A DNA stretch of 64,000 nucleotides from Gracilariopsis chorda (Eukaryota; Rhodophyta; Florideophyceae; Gracilariales; Gracilariaceae): the NCBI GenBank assembly GCA_003194525.1, contig NBIV01000007.1:62001-126000 (forward strand), given 5' to 3'. A model generated the notes under the pieces. It was not told where the DNA came from and searched no databases. It worked only from the letters and a program-made list of their open reading frames with translations. Positions 27,323 to 37,884 of this stretch are shown here, in pieces. The position numbers were made by a program, and so were the translations under genes. Within the stretch, counting starts at the first letter, position 1; each line of letters opens with the position of its first letter.

Positions 27323-28432
27323 ATGCACGGCGATCACCCCATGGAAATCGACTCAGACCATCCCCCACCCTCTCTGCCCACGCCTTCTCCAAAGCGCCGT
27401 CGTCGTAACCCCGCCCCGCTGCTCACCTTACAATCGCTCCCTCTCTCCGCACTGCGAACAATTCTGCACTTTCTACGACCACCCGACCCGCATGCCGCTT
27501 CTTCGTCAATAGCGCATCTCCGCGCCACCGCCCCTTTGCGCACATTGTGCGTCCGTCTACGAGACGCCGTCGACACGCACGTCACCTCTGTCGATATGAC
27601 CCACTTACCCTCGAAAAACGTCCACTCCTTCCTCGCAATGCTTCCGCGCCTCAAGGCTGTCACAACGCTCATCGTCCCTCCTCACGTCGTTGACATGTCC
27701 TTCTACAAGAGCTGGATCCACTACTTCTCCCGTTTCACCGCCAACATTCGCAGTCTCACCTTTGTTGACGCACCACCAGCAATGTGTGCTTCCTTTTCCC
27801 GCGCGCTCATTCCCTCATTGTACGCCCTCAACACCGCTTCTGCTACGCTCATGGCCTGTCTTCCACCAAACTCCATTCACAAGTTGCAACTGGTTATGGA
27901 CGCCATCGCCGTTCAAAACCTCACCCTTTGTCAACCTCACTCCGTCTCTCTGCTCTATCGCCGCGGTTTGAACCAACAACAGGCGCAACAACTCGTCGAA
28001 ACGCTGCGTCAATGCGCTACCCTACAAAGCGTTCAGCTACGCATCAATTGTCTGCCAGCCTCTCGCTACGTGATTTTCGCACGCATCCCACATCTGCATA
28101 AACTCGCCCTCTTTGACAGTGACGCCTGCTCTGTACAGGAACACCAAGCCGGGTTTGAAGCGCTGGCTTCATGCACCGAGCTGACAGAACTGCGCTTTGA
28201 ATGGATGCAAACGCTGACTGATACTGACTTGCAAACTGTTGCGCACGGCATGCGCGACCGACTACGCATGCTAACAATCTGGAATTGCAGCAATGTTGGC
28301 GACGTGGGTTTGCAAGCTGTGGCTAAATGGTGCCCTCATGTGGAGTTGGAGCTTCGTTTTGTTCGCGAACAGTTTGGAGGCGCCACGCTGGCAATGTTTG
28401 GGGATCGCGTTAGCTGGGAGAGTGGGCTTTGA
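27323..28432 (+). CDS. leucine-rich-repeat / F-box-like protein
   Basis: A 369-residue soluble protein. After an acidic start and a basic patch (PKRRRRNPA) comes LLTLQSLPLSALRTILHFLRP, which fits the beginning of an F-box (the SKP1-binding helix pair), though the rest of that motif is weak. Repeats with the LRR spacing follow: LPRLKAVTTLIVPP, FTANIRSLTFVDAP, CTELTELRFEWM, MRDRLRMLTIWNCSNVGDVGLQAVAKWC; the last is a classic cysteine-containing LRR as found in F-box/LRR substrate receptors of SCF ubiquitin ligases. Substrate unknown. Single exon, Met at 27323 preceded by a C-rich spacer. Confidence 0.6.
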   Translation: MHGDHPMEIDSDHPPPSLPTPSPKRRRRNPAPLLTLQSLPLSALRTILHFLRPPDPHAASSSIAHLRATAPLRTLCVRLRDAVDTHVTSVDMTHLPSKNVHSFLAMLPRLKAVTTLIVPPHVVDMSFYKSWIHYFSRFTANIRSLTFVDAPPAMCASFSRALIPSLYALNTASATLMACLPPNSIHKLQLVMDAIAVQNLTLCQPHSVSLLYRRGLNQQQAQQLVETLRQCATLQSVQLRINCLPASRYVIFARIPHLHKLALFDSDACSVQEHQAGFEALASCTELTELRFEWMQTLTDTDLQTVAHGMRDRLRMLTIWNCSNVGDVGLQAVAKWCPHVELELRFVREQFGGATLAMFGDRVSWESGL

Positions 28433-29035
28433 CAGTGGTGCTAAAAGATATGCCAAAGCAAAAATGATTGAAACTGCGCATCGCACGACGTGCGTCAGCC
28501 ATACTGTAACTTTCCGGCAGTTACCTTTGTAGCGTTCCTTTGAAGGGGACGGACTGATTCGTTGAGAAACAACGCTAAAGGACGGAAGGACGTCAAAGTG
28601 CTGGCCGTATTGGAACAATTGTTCTTGGCAGCAACATGGACAATCCTTCCGTCGACGACGGTGACACTGGGTGCCGGTGTGACGTCAGCAAGGCGGGGAG
28701 CCGTGGCAAGAGGAGGTGAGGGTAAGGCTTTTCAAACATTTCCAAAAAATAGCAGAAGCGGACAAAACAGATTCGGTGTGTAGAGTTCGCTAGATAGCCC
28801 TCTTGGCCGATTATGCAAGAAGCGTTCCACGCCGCGCTACACACGGTCGTTGACGCTATTTGTTCGTCCTTATCTGTGGAGTGCAACAAGCTCAGTGCGT
28901 AGCCGCCCAACAGTTTCTCCCTTCTCTCACAACTTTCGCATTCTTTAACCCGCTTTCCTTCAGCCTCGCGTATCTTTGAGACGCCTCGTGCCTCAACAAC
29001 ACCCACCCCAACACCTTGCGAACAAGCGATAAACA
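28433..29035. other. spacer and calmodulin promoter, with CRE-like site
   Basis: No gene seen. TGACGTCA (about 28678-28686, GTGTGACGTCAGC) is a perfect CRE/bZIP palindrome some 350 bases before the calmodulin start. The last 100 bases are pyrimidine-rich. Confidence 0.4.
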
Positions 29036-29857
29036 ATGCCACGCGGCTCGGTTGATTTTACCGAGGAAACAATCAAAGAATTTCGTGAGGCTTTTGCTCT
29101 CTTCGATAAAGATGGGTATGTCTCCTTTCTTCTCTCACCCTTGTTAGGCTGCTGTCTGCGCCCCCCTTCGCTGTCTAACAACGCGTTTGCGTTCGCCAAT
29201 CCGCAGAGATGGGAGTATATCGGTTGCCGAACTGGGTACCGTTATGCGTAACATGGGGCAGAACCCCACTGATACTGAACTGCAACAAATGATCTCAGAG
29301 GTGGATGCAGATGGAAATGGGCTCATCGACTTTGCCGAGTTTGTCACGCTCATGGCAAGAAAAATGAACAACACGGACCGCGATGCTGAGATCCGCGAGG
29401 CCTTCAGTGTCTTTGACAAGGACGGCTCAGGAAAGATATCCAGCGATGAACTACGCCAGATCATGAAGAGCCTTGGTGAAGACCTCACTGAGGAAGAGGT
29501 ACGCTTTGCACCACATCGTGACAGCGTGTCGCTAGACAACCGCGCCTGTTGCGAACCGTTTTTCTCTGACACGCTGACTGACTCGTCTCGTTTTTGTTTG
29601 CTCTCTGCATTTTTGCTGTTTGTCGGGCCGGCTGCGTTTGTATCTTTTGTGACCACACTTCCTGCTAATATACAGATCCAGCAAATGATCCGTGAAGCTG
29701 ACACAAATGGAGACGGCGAAATTGGTAAGTTAATACAACGGCACTGACCATGCGCGTGCGAGGCAAGAGCGAGCGAGCGAGAGAGAGAGAGTTACACACA
29801 GAATAGTTGCTAACACGATCATCAGACTACGAGGAATTCGTTCGCATGTTGTCGTAG
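29036..29857 (+). CDS. CALM: calmodulin, four exons
   Basis: The universal calcium sensor, 150 residues. Exons 29036-29115, 29207-29498, 29676-29724 and 29826-29857; phases agree throughout and the donors are GTATGT, GTACGC and GTAAGT. All four EF-hand loops are intact: [36 protein letters not shown] and [12 protein letters not shown]. The ending is FVRMLS rather than the usual MMTAK, and the central linker reads [11 protein letters not shown]. Only two residues longer than vertebrate calmodulin. This is the most intron-rich gene recognised here and gives the local splice consensus. The third intron contains a GAGC/GAGA microsatellite. Confidence 0.97.
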
Positions 29858-30006
29858 GCGAGCAAGCATTTGGAAGTTTGATTCTAGCAAACAAAGCCGC
29901 ATAAATCATCCGCCCTCTCGTCGTGTAGGTACACACGATTCGAGCTGACTACCAGGACACATGACACGCTTTAACCTACTTGGTTGACAATAAAATATAA
30001 GAGGAG

Positions 30007-30063
30007 AGCTGTGAGGGCCGACTCTTTCTTCGCACTGCGAAGCAAGAGTCGGCTCTCACAGCT
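30007..30063. other. 57-nt near-perfect hairpin
   Basis: Arms from AGCTGTGAGGGCCGACTC and GAGTCGGCTCTCACAGCT pair over 27 positions with one mismatch, one G-T pair and a 3-base loop (ACT at 30034-30036). It lies about 150 bases past the calmodulin stop and 440 bases before the mid-SUN start. Such a stem could be a small-RNA precursor, a 3-prime-end element, or a miniature inverted-repeat insertion. Orientation cannot be told from sequence. Confidence 0.75.
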
Positions 30064-30502
30064 GCCAAGTTTGCAGTTGCATGTGATGGTGCTTTTGCTA
30101 CAAGGGTAGTTACAAACAACAAATAGTTTGGCAGAACGAACCAAGGAAACCAGACGCCCTTCTCTCTCAGGTGTGGCCCGTGCTTTCCACAGCAGTGCAA
30201 GGGGAGCGCAAGTAAGGCTTCAGGCTTGCGGCTACTGGGGTGTTTTGGATGCTTTACAGCCGATTCAGAGAATTTCATTTGGTGATTGAACTGTCGTTCC
30301 CTACGCAGTCAACAAGTCACAAGTAACCCCTTTTGCGACGCGCCAGCACGCGCTGCCATAATAGCAGGCACTGCCTTTCAATTGCAACCGCGGAAACGAT
30401 GTTTCGCACTTGCGCTTCGTCTCCTCCCTCTTCAAGCCAGCGAACCTGTATCATGCTCTGCTGCGCAACGAACCGGACCGCTCTGCACCTCTGTACATCT
30501 CC

Positions 30503-33304
30503 ATGAACCTTCTAGCAGCTCTGCTCGCACTCACTCTTCCGTTCTTCCTTGCCATTTCTTTTGCTAATTCTCCCACAACTCCACCCCCGCTCAATCCGCA
30601 ACCATCCACTTCTTCCCCCCCAATTCAAAGCTCCCAAGTCCCGACTCCATCTCCTTCGTCTACAGCCCTATCTGACTCCGGTTCTCACGCCGTCGCTCAT
30701 GCGCCTTGCCCTTCTCCTTCACTCCTCACAGTCCCGTCCAACTACAATGTCGCCCCATCGCCGTGCCCCTCTCCCTCTCCATCACCTTCCGCATCGGAGG
30801 AGCAAGTTTTCATCCCGTTGAAGGAGTGGAAACAACGCAAACTGCAGCACATCGAATCCCGCGTACGAAACGGTCAAATTCGGCACTCCGCTACCCCACA
30901 ACCCTCACGCCGTTCCTTTCGCAGATTCATCTTTTGTAGAAGACCCACTCCGCTTCTCATTTTCTCTCGCCTCTGCTACCTGAATGAACCCGCGGAATGG
31001 AAAACCCCACCCCAAGCTTCGCTCAAGGCAGACTCGACTTCCAAATTGCACCACTCTCATGCGGCCCCCGAAGCGCAGCACTCGACCACTCGACAAAGCG
31101 AAAATCCATCGCATCAGCCTGCCACTCCGACAGAAAAGCTGCGATCCAATGCCGAACAAGACAACACGTCTCAACTCTATGCCCATGAACCATCGCATTC
31201 AGATCTACCTGTGCACATTAGAGCCACCGCTGCGCCTGACTCGGCTCACGATGAACTTGCTGGAAGTCGTGATCAGAATCTATCCGCACTAACTGGTCTT
31301 CCAATGCCCAAACTACCAGACGTAATGCCAAGGGTTGGCAGTATTGTTAGATCCATAATGGATGCATCTTATCTTTTCTCCGCGCCTCCAATTCCTGTAA
31401 CATCAACTTCGAAGCGTATTGCTCACCGGTCTCAAGGGCTTTCGGCTTCTAACATCTCAAATTCTAATTCTTCCGTCACAGCTCCTACTCAATCCCGGTT
31501 TGATTCTTCTTCTTCCAACTCAAGAGCAAAACCTAACTCAAGCGCTAACTTCATAGACAGATCATCACCATCTAACGATTCGCCAATAACCGATCACCCA
31601 GAGTTCAAAGATGCTGCTATTCAGCACAGCCTGCAAGGGGCAAAGGAGAAGCCTTTCAACTTCGCCGCCGCGGATGCAGGGGCAAGAGTCCTAGCATATT
31701 CCGAAGGTGTAGTTGGAGCCAGAAACGTGCTTATTGGAAGTGTTGACAAGTACCTCTTGGCCCCTTGTGAAGGTGCTGGGCTTGCTGGGTCCAGGTGGGT
31801 GGACTTGGAACTCTCAGAGGACGTAATTCTCGAAAGTGTCGAGACTGCCAATTTTGAGTACTACTCTTCATCCGCTCGCAAAGTAGCTGTTCTCGGAGCT
31901 GGTTCTTACCCTCCGAAGAAATGGAACGTTCTTGGTGTTTTTGACTTCCATAACATCAAAACTGTACAACGCTTTCAGATTTCCAAGCGTGTTGTGACCC
32001 GTTTCCTTCGTGTAGTGTACGCCGGGAAGCAGGGCAATGAGTACTATTGTCCTGTATCTACCATTCGCGCCTTTGGAAAGAATCTCATAGCAGACTGGAA
32101 AGATGTTTTCGAAAAACAAGGAACGGATGGCGAAGAGCTCCACTCTTCACAGCAGAATCATGAAGCAGAAGCAAGGGCAGGCGGTACATCCAACACTGCA
32201 GGCGGTCAAGTTGATGACTCCGAGACCGTGAAAGCTCGCACTTCACTTCCAGAAGCAGCCAGCATGAAGAGGACTGCTGTACAAGGTGAAGAAACAGCGT
32301 CCAGAACATCTGCGCGTCCAACCATGGACGGAGATCTCTACGAGCAGATAGACGACACAGCGACGGAATCAGAGAGTGAAGTTCAAGCGGGTTCCGGTTC
32401 AGTCGATGGTACCACTCTACACCAAGGCGTATACGAGAAGGACACAGATCATAAACATGCCGACTCATCTGCTTCTTCTGATAGAAATGAAAAAAGTCAA
32501 ACAGGCGAAGATACTCAGGACACTGATAGTACCATCGAAGCTTCTGAGAACGAGGTCATCTCGGAAGAAGATCGTATAGTGATGGAAGCTGTGCGTGCTG
32601 ATACCCTTACCCCTGTTTCTGGCGAGGACAGTATATTCCGCAAAGTTACTCGAATGATCCAGCTACTGGAACTCAATCAAACGCTTACGAATCAGTATAT
32701 CGACTCTCAGCTTTTAAAGTTTGCTAAGGCCCTTTCAACTGCCCAGTCGAAGTCAAGCGCGGTTGACGAGAGGGTCGCACTAGCTGAGAAGCAACTGATG
32801 CAGGTAGTGTTTCGCCTGGATTCCAGAGTTGATGAATTATTACAGAGTAGCTATAGACGGGATATCATGATATGCATGCTATCAATTTGCTTAACCTTCT
32901 TGGTTGGGGCGCAATGCGTTCTGTGGACTTCACTCAGTGGTGCAAGGCTGAGATATAGTGGTGAGCAACGTGAACGCGTGTTTGGGGTTGATTCTGATCC
33001 TGAAGAAGTCGAAGCCCTACTCCGAACCGAGGAGTTAGGGAGTCCAATAACAACCAAGAATGAATTTCAGGTCGAAAAAATCCCGTTTCATCCTAAGCGC
33101 AAGAAAACGAAGAGTAGGAAGTCGACGGCAAAGGAGCGACAGAACGAAGCTGAGGAGGCTCCGAGAGAAGATGGAGGCAACAAAAAGCGATGGCATGGTC
33201 GATCCACATCATCGATTGAACTTGTATCGCTTCCCTTGTCTACTCAAACGATTCGAGGAAGTGGTGGAGCATTCCATGCATTGCGATCAAACGGTGGTAG
33301 TTAG
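30503..33304 (+). CDS. mid-SUN domain membrane protein (SLP1/Osteopotentia-like)
   Basis: A 933-residue type of endoplasmic reticulum/nuclear-envelope protein; yeast Slp1 works with Emp65 to protect or fold membrane proteins. Signal peptide MNLLAALLALTLPFFLAIS, then a Pro/Ser-rich region and a long low-complexity spacer. The SUN domain lies in the middle: FNFAAADAGARVLAYS, DKYLLAPCEG, WVDLELSEDVILESVETANFE, KVAVLGAGSYPPKKWNVLGV, TRFLRVVYAG and EYYCPVSTIRAFG, a clear mid-SUN order with the family cysteines. Downstream are an acidic stretch, a coiled-coil-like segment, one membrane span (MICMLSICLTFLVGAQCVLW) and a Lys/Arg-rich tail. The frame is open 31 codons upstream, but the Met at 30503 begins the signal peptide. 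Confidence 0.85.
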   Translation: MNLLAALLALTLPFFLAISFANSPTTPPPLNPQPSTSSPPIQSSQVPTPSPSSTALSDSGSHAVAHAPCPSPSLLTVPSNYNVAPSPCPSPSPSPSASEEQVFIPLKEWKQRKLQHIESRVRNGQIRHSATPQPSRRSFRRFIFCRRPTPLLIFSRLCYLNEPAEWKTPPQASLKADSTSKLHHSHAAPEAQHSTTRQSENPSHQPATPTEKLRSNAEQDNTSQLYAHEPSHSDLPVHIRATAAPDSAHDELAGSRDQNLSALTGLPMPKLPDVMPRVGSIVRSIMDASYLFSAPPIPVTSTSKRIAHRSQGLSASNISNSNSSVTAPTQSRFDSSSSNSRAKPNSSANFIDRSSPSNDSPITDHPEFKDAAIQHSLQGAKEKPFNFAAADAGARVLAYSEGVVGARNVLIGSVDKYLLAPCEGAGLAGSRWVDLELSEDVILESVETANFEYYSSSARKVAVLGAGSYPPKKWNVLGVFDFHNIKTVQRFQISKRVVTRFLRVVYAGKQGNEYYCPVSTIRAFGKNLIADWKDVFEKQGTDGEELHSSQQNHEAEARAGGTSNTAGGQVDDSETVKARTSLPEAASMKRTAVQGEETASRTSARPTMDGDLYEQIDDTATESESEVQAGSGSVDGTTLHQGVYEKDTDHKHADSSASSDRNEKSQTGEDTQDTDSTIEASENEVISEEDRIVMEAVRADTLTPVSGEDSIFRKVTRMIQLLELNQTLTNQYIDSQLLKFAKALSTAQSKSSAVDERVALAEKQLMQVVFRLDSRVDELLQSSYRRDIMICMLSICLTFLVGAQCVLWTSLSGARLRYSGEQRERVFGVDSDPEEVEALLRTEELGSPITTKNEFQVEKIPFHPKRKKTKSRKSTAKERQNEAEEAPREDGGNKKRWHGRSTSSIELVSLPLSTQTIRGSGGAFHALRSNGGS

Positions 33305-33785
33305 ACTAGAAATGGAACAAAAACCTTAAAAACTCCGAATCGCTGAACTAGGGGTGCTACAGTACATACCCAAAATCGGAAGGCAGTTGTCGATGGGTTG
33401 CGCTTGTAAGGAACTATTATTAGTGGACTCTCTCGCGCGCTAGGCGCACAAAATAGCTTACCTCATGGTAGCTTGCCTTATGGGTCTTCATTTGTCTGGG
33501 TTCTTGAACGCAGAGTAGCTCCATGGATTGATATTCTCTACAGGGTGAGAAGCGTGCTTGGTTCTTGTAGCACTATAACTTTCACTGCCTTCAATAGCAC
33601 AAGCCGATCCACCTTCTCGAACCGCGCTTTCCTCTCCCATGCAGGAAAACAAAGTTGAGCGAAGACGGCGCCTCACCAAGACCGACAGGTCTTCCAAATC
33701 CTTTTAGTCATCAGGTAATCGAAGATCGACTCCCATTCTCACCCTTCCGTATTTACCAGGGTTTCCCCTCTTCTCACGCAAACAC

Positions 33786-34488
33786 ATGAAAGCTCCGGAC
33801 TTTTCTTTTCGTTCCTCAAAGGGTATGTTCCACATCCTTCCACGCGCTGGGCCGCAATTGCAAAATGCAAACTAGAGGTGTATGTATGTATCGTATATAC
33901 CAAATGCGCAATACAATATCCTCTCTCTCTCTTTTACGGGTAGCAACGCTACACTAGTTCAATTCCTACTTAGTGCAGAACGCTTCAACTGCAAGTAGCG
34001 CTCCCTCGCTAGGAAAACCAGCATTCGTTCATGTCAAAAATAATGTACGTGTGTTTACGTGGGCATGCCTCCCATCCCGAAAGCTTGGTAGGAATTCTTA
34101 TTAAGAAGTTCTCTCGCTCCAAGTACCCAAGTACTCCGACATAGATTATTTCTTCACCACTGCTGCTACTTCAAGCATTTTCTTTCCCATACAGAAGGGA
34201 AAATGCAATTCTGCGGATAGAATACGAATCCAGATGAAGGGGAAAAGAAGAAGCACGGCCGTACTTGCAGTAGAGGCACCGATGCCCCTAGTGCTGAAAA
34301 AAAACCGCAATACAAGGGTCGCTAGCCTTCATTGGAGGTTCGAAAGGTGGTCTACTGACATTTCCCATGCCTTCAGGGCCGCTTTACAGCTTAGAAATAT
34401 ATCAACACTGACTCTGCGGTTAGCAAGGACATTTCGCAGCTTCTTTCATTTCAATACATCTTCAAAGCGAGCACTTGACCTTCTCTGA
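33786..34488 (+). CDS. unknown basic protein, three exons
   Basis: Reconstructed from splice signals: exons 33786-33822, 33974-34044 and 34195-34488, with GTATGT and GTACGT donors. The last acceptor is strongly pyrimidine-rich (TTTCTTTCCCATACAG) and phases agree. The 133-residue product starts MKAPDFSFRSSK, contains GKPAFVHVKNN, and has a basic stretch IRIQMKGKRRSTAVLAVEAP followed by helix-like, Arg-rich sequence. No domain recognised. Its last 38 bases overlap the end of the minus-strand gene at 34451. The third exon alone is a Met-started frame of 84 codons, so the minimum gene could begin at 34234. Confidence 0.4.
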
Positions 34489-36187
34489 GCTGCAAGTGCG
34501 ATCTTAGTTCATTAATCCCTAAACGGCGTGCCTCACCCAAGCTACCGTCATTGTAAATCGATTGCGCACCCTCACTATCATTACTAAACCCAAGATACAG
34601 AGCCTTTTCTGTGTGAATGAATGAGCCAAAACTATCTTCTAGCGCCAAATTGCCTACAAAAACAGAAACAGTTTGTCTTCGAAGCAAGACTCCGACAGGC
34701 TTCTTCCCACCTTCATGATCTTTGGTAGGTTGATTGGTCGACTGAAAAATAATGACCGAGACGCCTTCCAACGATATCTTGTAGAGGGAACCACATATGT
34801 AAAAGCGCCGAAGTGTCTTGCCTTTGTAGCTTCCATAGTACTCTTTCGCTTTGTCGCTCACGACATTGGAAATTTCTAAAGGGCTTAATGGTCCAAAGTA
34901 CCGTCTTGTACGCAAGAGCTGCTTTGAAAACCGTGAAAACTTCACTTTCGCCGTCTTCGCGCTGATCTTACTTACCGTACCAAGTTCAAACTCTTGCGAT
35001 TGAAGCGTTTCGGCGAGGAACTCCAGCTCATTTTCGCTAGGGAGGTCAACCCACTGAACCAATGTGTTCGTTCCTTCCATAAGTACCGAGATCAGACGCT
35101 TATTCCGGCTGCCTTTGTACATAAGATCTTCAACGGCTTCCCCTTCTTTGGGATCTTCATTGCCCTCCGGGATATTGTCTTCAAATCCAATTCCATTTTC
35201 TGCATCTTGCAGCATCTGGTCCATTTCGTCGACCTCTTGGGCACACTTTGCGCTTGCAACACGACACTTAAGGCAAACGCAGTATGTCACATGGAATGAT
35301 AACTCATGTGATTGCTTCTTGGAGGGGTTGGTTGAATACTCCTCTCCCAGCAACAGTCTAGTCCAGCCACCGCCTTGTACACGACCCCCAGCTCGATACA
35401 ATCTCCCGTTCATTTGGTTTCTGATTCGGTTTAGTTCTTTCTCCCCTTGCCCTTGTCGTAGCTCATACTGCCAAACATTTTCACCTGATATTGTTGCCCC
35501 ACCGGCGAGGAGACCTTTTGACAAGGAATGTTCAGTCTTCGGACCAAGAGATGAAATAAAATGCCATAAGACTAAAGAGCCATTACCATTTACTACCCCA
35601 GACGCCAGGTTTTCTGTAGCTCTTGCTCCCTTCCTTTGCAAATCAGACATGTTACTTGCTGCAGATACGAGATGGTGGTTCTTAGCTTTGCCGGCTCGAT
35701 AAAGACTTGGAACTGATTCATTCTCTACATCAGACTGTTTATGTTGTGGTAAGACAGCACTGTCCGTCTTCTCCTTAACTGAATCCGTTTCAAACCCATG
35801 CGACTTCAATTCATCAGATAGATTTGTGCGATCGTCTGTCACGTGTTCGTTGCAAACGGAGGCTTGAGACGAATGCTTTCGTTTCAATAGTCGTTTCAAT
35901 CTGCCCATATGTTTGTTTGGGTTGCTTACCAGCTCGAAATGTAAAAAGGTAGAATAGGTCTCTGTGTGGTTCCTCAAGAAATCGTGAAGACGAAAGCCGG
36001 TTGCTCACAAACGAATAGGAGTTGGTTCAATTTGGAGTGGAGACCAAGACTAAATATTTCGAATCGTACTGCCGGGGGAGAAGCTGATGACCACGTTCAA
36101 AGGTTTCGGATGTTTGGTGATTTCAGCAGGATATCGCTGAGGAGAAATAATCTCGGCTCGGTTCTCTGTTTTGGAAACCAAGAAGTG
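34451..36187 (-). CDS. unknown protein with at least two exons
   Basis: A long minus-strand frame (508 codons from 35977) is extended upstream by splicing. Exon b is 34451-36003; exon a is 36070-36187, joined by a 66-nt intron with GTACGA donor and TTTGTGAG acceptor. The joined N-terminus reads ...KPLNVVISFSPG/TTGFRLHDFLRNHTETYS, which looks like conserved protein. The initiating exon lies further upstream and is unresolved. The middle is Ser/Lys/Glu-rich. A cysteine pair CVCLKC, an acidic patch and a globular C-terminal half (LISVLMEGTNTLVQWVDLPS, LRRFYICGSLYKISLEGVSV) follow. No family recognised. It converges on the small gene at 33786. Confidence 0.6.
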
Positions 36188-36851
36188 CTAGCATGGTCTT
36201 TGAAGGACAGAACTGCTACGAATTGCCCCCTACGATTTCTCCAAGACCAGTCTTAGGATGGTATCTCCTTCTAATCTAGAACTCCGAGACGGGGCAAGCT
36301 GCATACATTGGCAGTACTATCCACATCAACATGTGGGAGACGTATTGCATTTTTGGGGAATCGCAGGTTAGGTGCACGAGTCAAAGATTAAAGAGGCTTC
36401 AGTTACAGCAAATCTTTCATACGCGCGACATCATTGATTCAAATGCACGTTCCCTACTTGGTCGAGATTGGTCCCACTAAAGAACCTGTCATTCTCTGCA
36501 CTGAATCAAGCTAAAGCAAACGATTCGAGGCAGTTCAGCGGTCCAAACTTATAATCATGCTCAGCAGTGTGGACCAGGCTAAAGTACCGCAAAAATGTAC
36601 AAAGGGCAGTACCTTTGTGCTTGGGCACGGGAAAAAGATGAGTGCACCTTGGCCCTTTGGAATCATGGTTTTGTGTAGCTATCTTGACATGTGGCAAGTC
36701 AGGTCCGTCTCTTGGGCAATAGCTTACGCAGTGCTTAATCCTCTATCAAACTTTGAAACTCCTCGTTTCCCAATCCATGCAACTGCTTGTTAAGAAAACC
36801 ATTAGCAACAGAGGGTTTTCTGAATACGCAGCTTCATACCCGATCCGAGTC
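36188..36851. other. spacer containing the unresolved first exon of the 34451 gene
   Basis: No complete gene. A Met-started stretch on the minus strand near 36345-36300 (MQYVSHMLMW) followed by possible donors is a candidate first exon for the gene at 34451. Confidence 0.3.
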
Positions 36852-37284
36852 TTATTCATTTCTGTTTTTAACGATACAAAGGAAAGGTCCTCCTGAAGGA
36901 CTGTGAGCTACGATCAGCCAATCACCAAATTGATAGATATGCAAGCGGTAGATATGATTACTCCACGGTTGGTGTGCCGAAGTTTGATATACCGTTGTTA
37001 ACTCTTTATTCCCCAATCTCCATGATATAAATCTTTCGGTGTCGTACTGCAAATCATATCGCTTTATGATTTCATCCAAGTCTCTAGATCTTTGCTTATC
37101 AGACATCTTTGCCCGGATTAAAATACAGTTCTGAAACACTTCTGGCCGCTGAAGGAGATGATATGCTCCTGTATTGATTTCCCTTCGCCCTATGTTAGGT
37201 ATGAGTTCAGGAATCTTGTTCTGTTTCGGACAGTGGATATCAAACAACGAAAAAGCGTGTCTTTCGTGGGACTACTCACGTCAT
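36852..37284 (-). CDS. unknown 111-residue protein, 5-nt first exon
   Basis: The long exon 36852-37182 is open to 37247 in its own frame. Splicing from ATGAC at 37284-37280 (GTGAGT donor) to GGGCGAAG/G, with CTAAC placed 12 bases before the acceptor AG, gives a Met start in phase. The product begins MTEINTGAYHLLQRPEVFQN, has a basic helix MSDKQRSRDLDEIIKRYD and a strand-rich end YRLHIYQFGDWLIVAHSPSG. No domain recognised. If the first exon is wrong, the internal Met of MSDKQRS is the fallback start (84 residues). Such a tiny first exon is unusual but matches the 21-nt first exon of the gene at 59374. Confidence 0.5.
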
Positions 37285-37884
37285 TTACGGTGCTATTTGT
37301 TTAAGCTCCGTATTCTTCGAACTCATTTCTGAACTCACATCCCTGTAGGAACCATGCCAAAATCGGGAGGAATAGGTACAAGTTGCGCATCGTTGTTCAT
37401 TCTGTGTGAGAGGTTGAGAGGATCCGTATGTTGTCAAAAAAGTCAGAAAAGGAATGATGCGTAGTGCGGGCCTCGTTCAATACGCTGTTCAATATGCTTC
37501 ACTTCGTAGATATCTCCCGCATTATTCTTGCACTTTCAACAAACGATGGCATCGATAGCGAGAAACCCGGTCCACCGATGAAAACTGCAACACGTTTCCT
37601 CGTGCGTCTCGGAAGGCTCTCGTCGTGTATTGAGATGCGAATTAGATTCAACCGCAACATGGCGAAATGAGGCTTTGTAACCATGGGAGCCATAGATAGC
37701 GTGGACGTTACTACGTGCGTGTTCGCTGGATTTGTCCTCTCTTAGGATGTGAAAATAATGCGTTGATCAGAATGCTCCAGGGCAAACCATGCCGGTGATA
37801 AGGGTATGGCTTGGCAAGTCAATCCGACACGCACATATGACAAATGGAGCACTTATGATACATCAGTGCTGAGGCATGAATGAT
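37285..37884. other. spacer with nothing recognised
   Basis: 600 bases between two minus-strand genes. Short overlapping frames on both strands around 37470-37690 look like chance. No motif of note. Confidence 0.4.
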
